DNA from: Streptomyces sp. DH-12
Lineage (GTDB): Bacteria; Actinomycetota; Actinomycetes; Streptomycetales; Streptomycetaceae
Direction of reading: 5' to 3'
Assembly (NCBI RefSeq): GCF_002899455.1
Contig: NZ_PPFB01000001.1
Coordinates: forward strand, 4,502,001-4,566,000
Length of the DNA: 64,000 nucleotides
Positions 63,630 through 64,000 of the stretch are shown here, piece after piece. The first letter of the stretch is position 1, and the number at the start of each line of letters is the position of its first letter. The notes below the pieces were generated by a model, which had not been told where the DNA came from, did no database searches, and saw nothing but the letters and a program-made list of their open reading frames with translations. Both the position numbers and the translations under genes were made by a program.

Positions 63630-64000
63630 ATGGACCGCGGGACGGTCGGCAGCGCACAGTCGGGCCGGCTTCTGGTCGAGGTGCGAGAAGAGGGCCCCAG
63701 TGCCGTCGTGACCCCGGCGGGTGAGTTGGACCACCACACCGCCGATCTGTTGCGGGAGCCACTGGAGGACTGCCTCGCCAAGGGTTTCAAGCGGCTTGTC
63801 ATCGACTGCTCCCGGCTGGAGTTCTGTGACTCCACGGGGCTGAACGTGCTGCTCGGCGCCCGGCTGAAGGCCGAGGCGGGCGGAGGCGGGGTGCACCTCG
63901 TGGGGATGCAGCCCGTTGTCGCGCGCGTGTTCGAGATCACGGGGGCGGACGCGGTGTTCGCCGTTCACGACACGCTCGAGGCGGCCCTGGCCGACGATTC
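63630..64000 (+). CDS. STAS-domain anti-sigma factor antagonist, 3' end cut by window edge
   Basis: The 123 residues present begin MDRGTVGSAQSGRLLVEVRE and show one STAS domain: SAVVTPAGELDHHTADLLRE, RLVIDCSRLEFCDSTGLNVLL and GMQPVVARVFEITGADAVF. Ser68 in DSTGLN is the residue that SpoIIAA/BldG/RsbV-type proteins have phosphorylated by their partner kinase. It would release a SigB/SigF-type factor, probably the divergent neighbour, from its anti-sigma. ATG at 63630 has GGGAGAG upstream. The stop codon lies beyond the window. The 249-bp gap to the sigma gene must hold both promoters. Confidence 0.9.
   Translation, partial: MDRGTVGSAQSGRLLVEVREEGPSAVVTPAGELDHHTADLLREPLEDCLAKGFKRLVIDCSRLEFCDSTGLNVLLGARLKAEAGGGGVHLVGMQPVVARVFEITGADAVFAVHDTLEAALADD

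Overview
The window is a 64 kb stretch of chromosome from a Streptomyces-like actinomycete. The signs are very high GC, codons ending almost always in G or C, many GTG starts, an rpfA-type gene behind a cyclic di-AMP riboswitch, the tRNA-Leu(UUA) gene bldA, and a gene order (glmU-prs-rplY-pth, mfd, mazG, two rpf genes, eno-divIC-DUF501-ppx, ndh, bldA, hut genes) that I recall from the central core of Streptomyces chromosomes. I see no insertion sequence, prophage, CRISPR array or rRNA operon. The species cannot be named from the sequence alone.

Left part (1-5.1 kb): on the minus strand, tRNA-Gln, glmU, prs, rplY and pth supply UDP-GlcNAc, PRPP and translation functions. Just beyond the tRNA lies an unusual helix-turn-helix protein with a LAGLIDADG-like motif. 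At 5.1-12.7 kb an orphan histidine kinase is followed by the main accessory locus: a SUKH-3 protein and a YwqJ-type deaminase on the minus strand, diverging from a SUKH-1 protein and a 910-residue protein that joins an N-terminal Imm35-like domain, a long Pro/Gly/Thr linker, a second deaminase domain and a SUKH-4 domain. These look like polymorphic-toxin and immunity parts. A DivIVA-like coiled-coil protein closes the region.

Middle (12.7-43.5 kb): a lipoprotein-releasing type ABC transporter, mfd, a tiny antitoxin-like protein, a secreted HNH nuclease lipoprotein, an ECF sigma factor fused to a membrane segment and a ricin-like domain, a cell-wall-anchored M6-type metalloprotease, a Ser/Thr kinase with its membrane partner, a SurA-like lipoprotein, mazG, a cytochrome P450, two Rpf muralytic enzymes, eno, divIC, DUF501, ppx/gppA, a type II NADH dehydrogenase behind a Rex-like operator, and a second ABC transporter closely related to the first.

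Right part (43.7-64 kb): bldA, a Bax1-I-type membrane protein, small hypothetical genes, a thiolase behind a TetR-type operator, an SGNH esterase, cystathionine beta-synthase, an LCP cell-wall ligase, an RpiR regulator, a LysA-like decarboxylase, and the histidine-utilisation operon hutU, M20 amidohydrolase, hutF, hutI. The window ends with a SigB/SigF-family sigma factor diverging from a STAS anti-sigma antagonist cut by the right edge. Several genes show a TANNNT box 6-7 bp before the start codon, which suggests leaderless mRNAs, and most transcription units end in long perfect hairpins.
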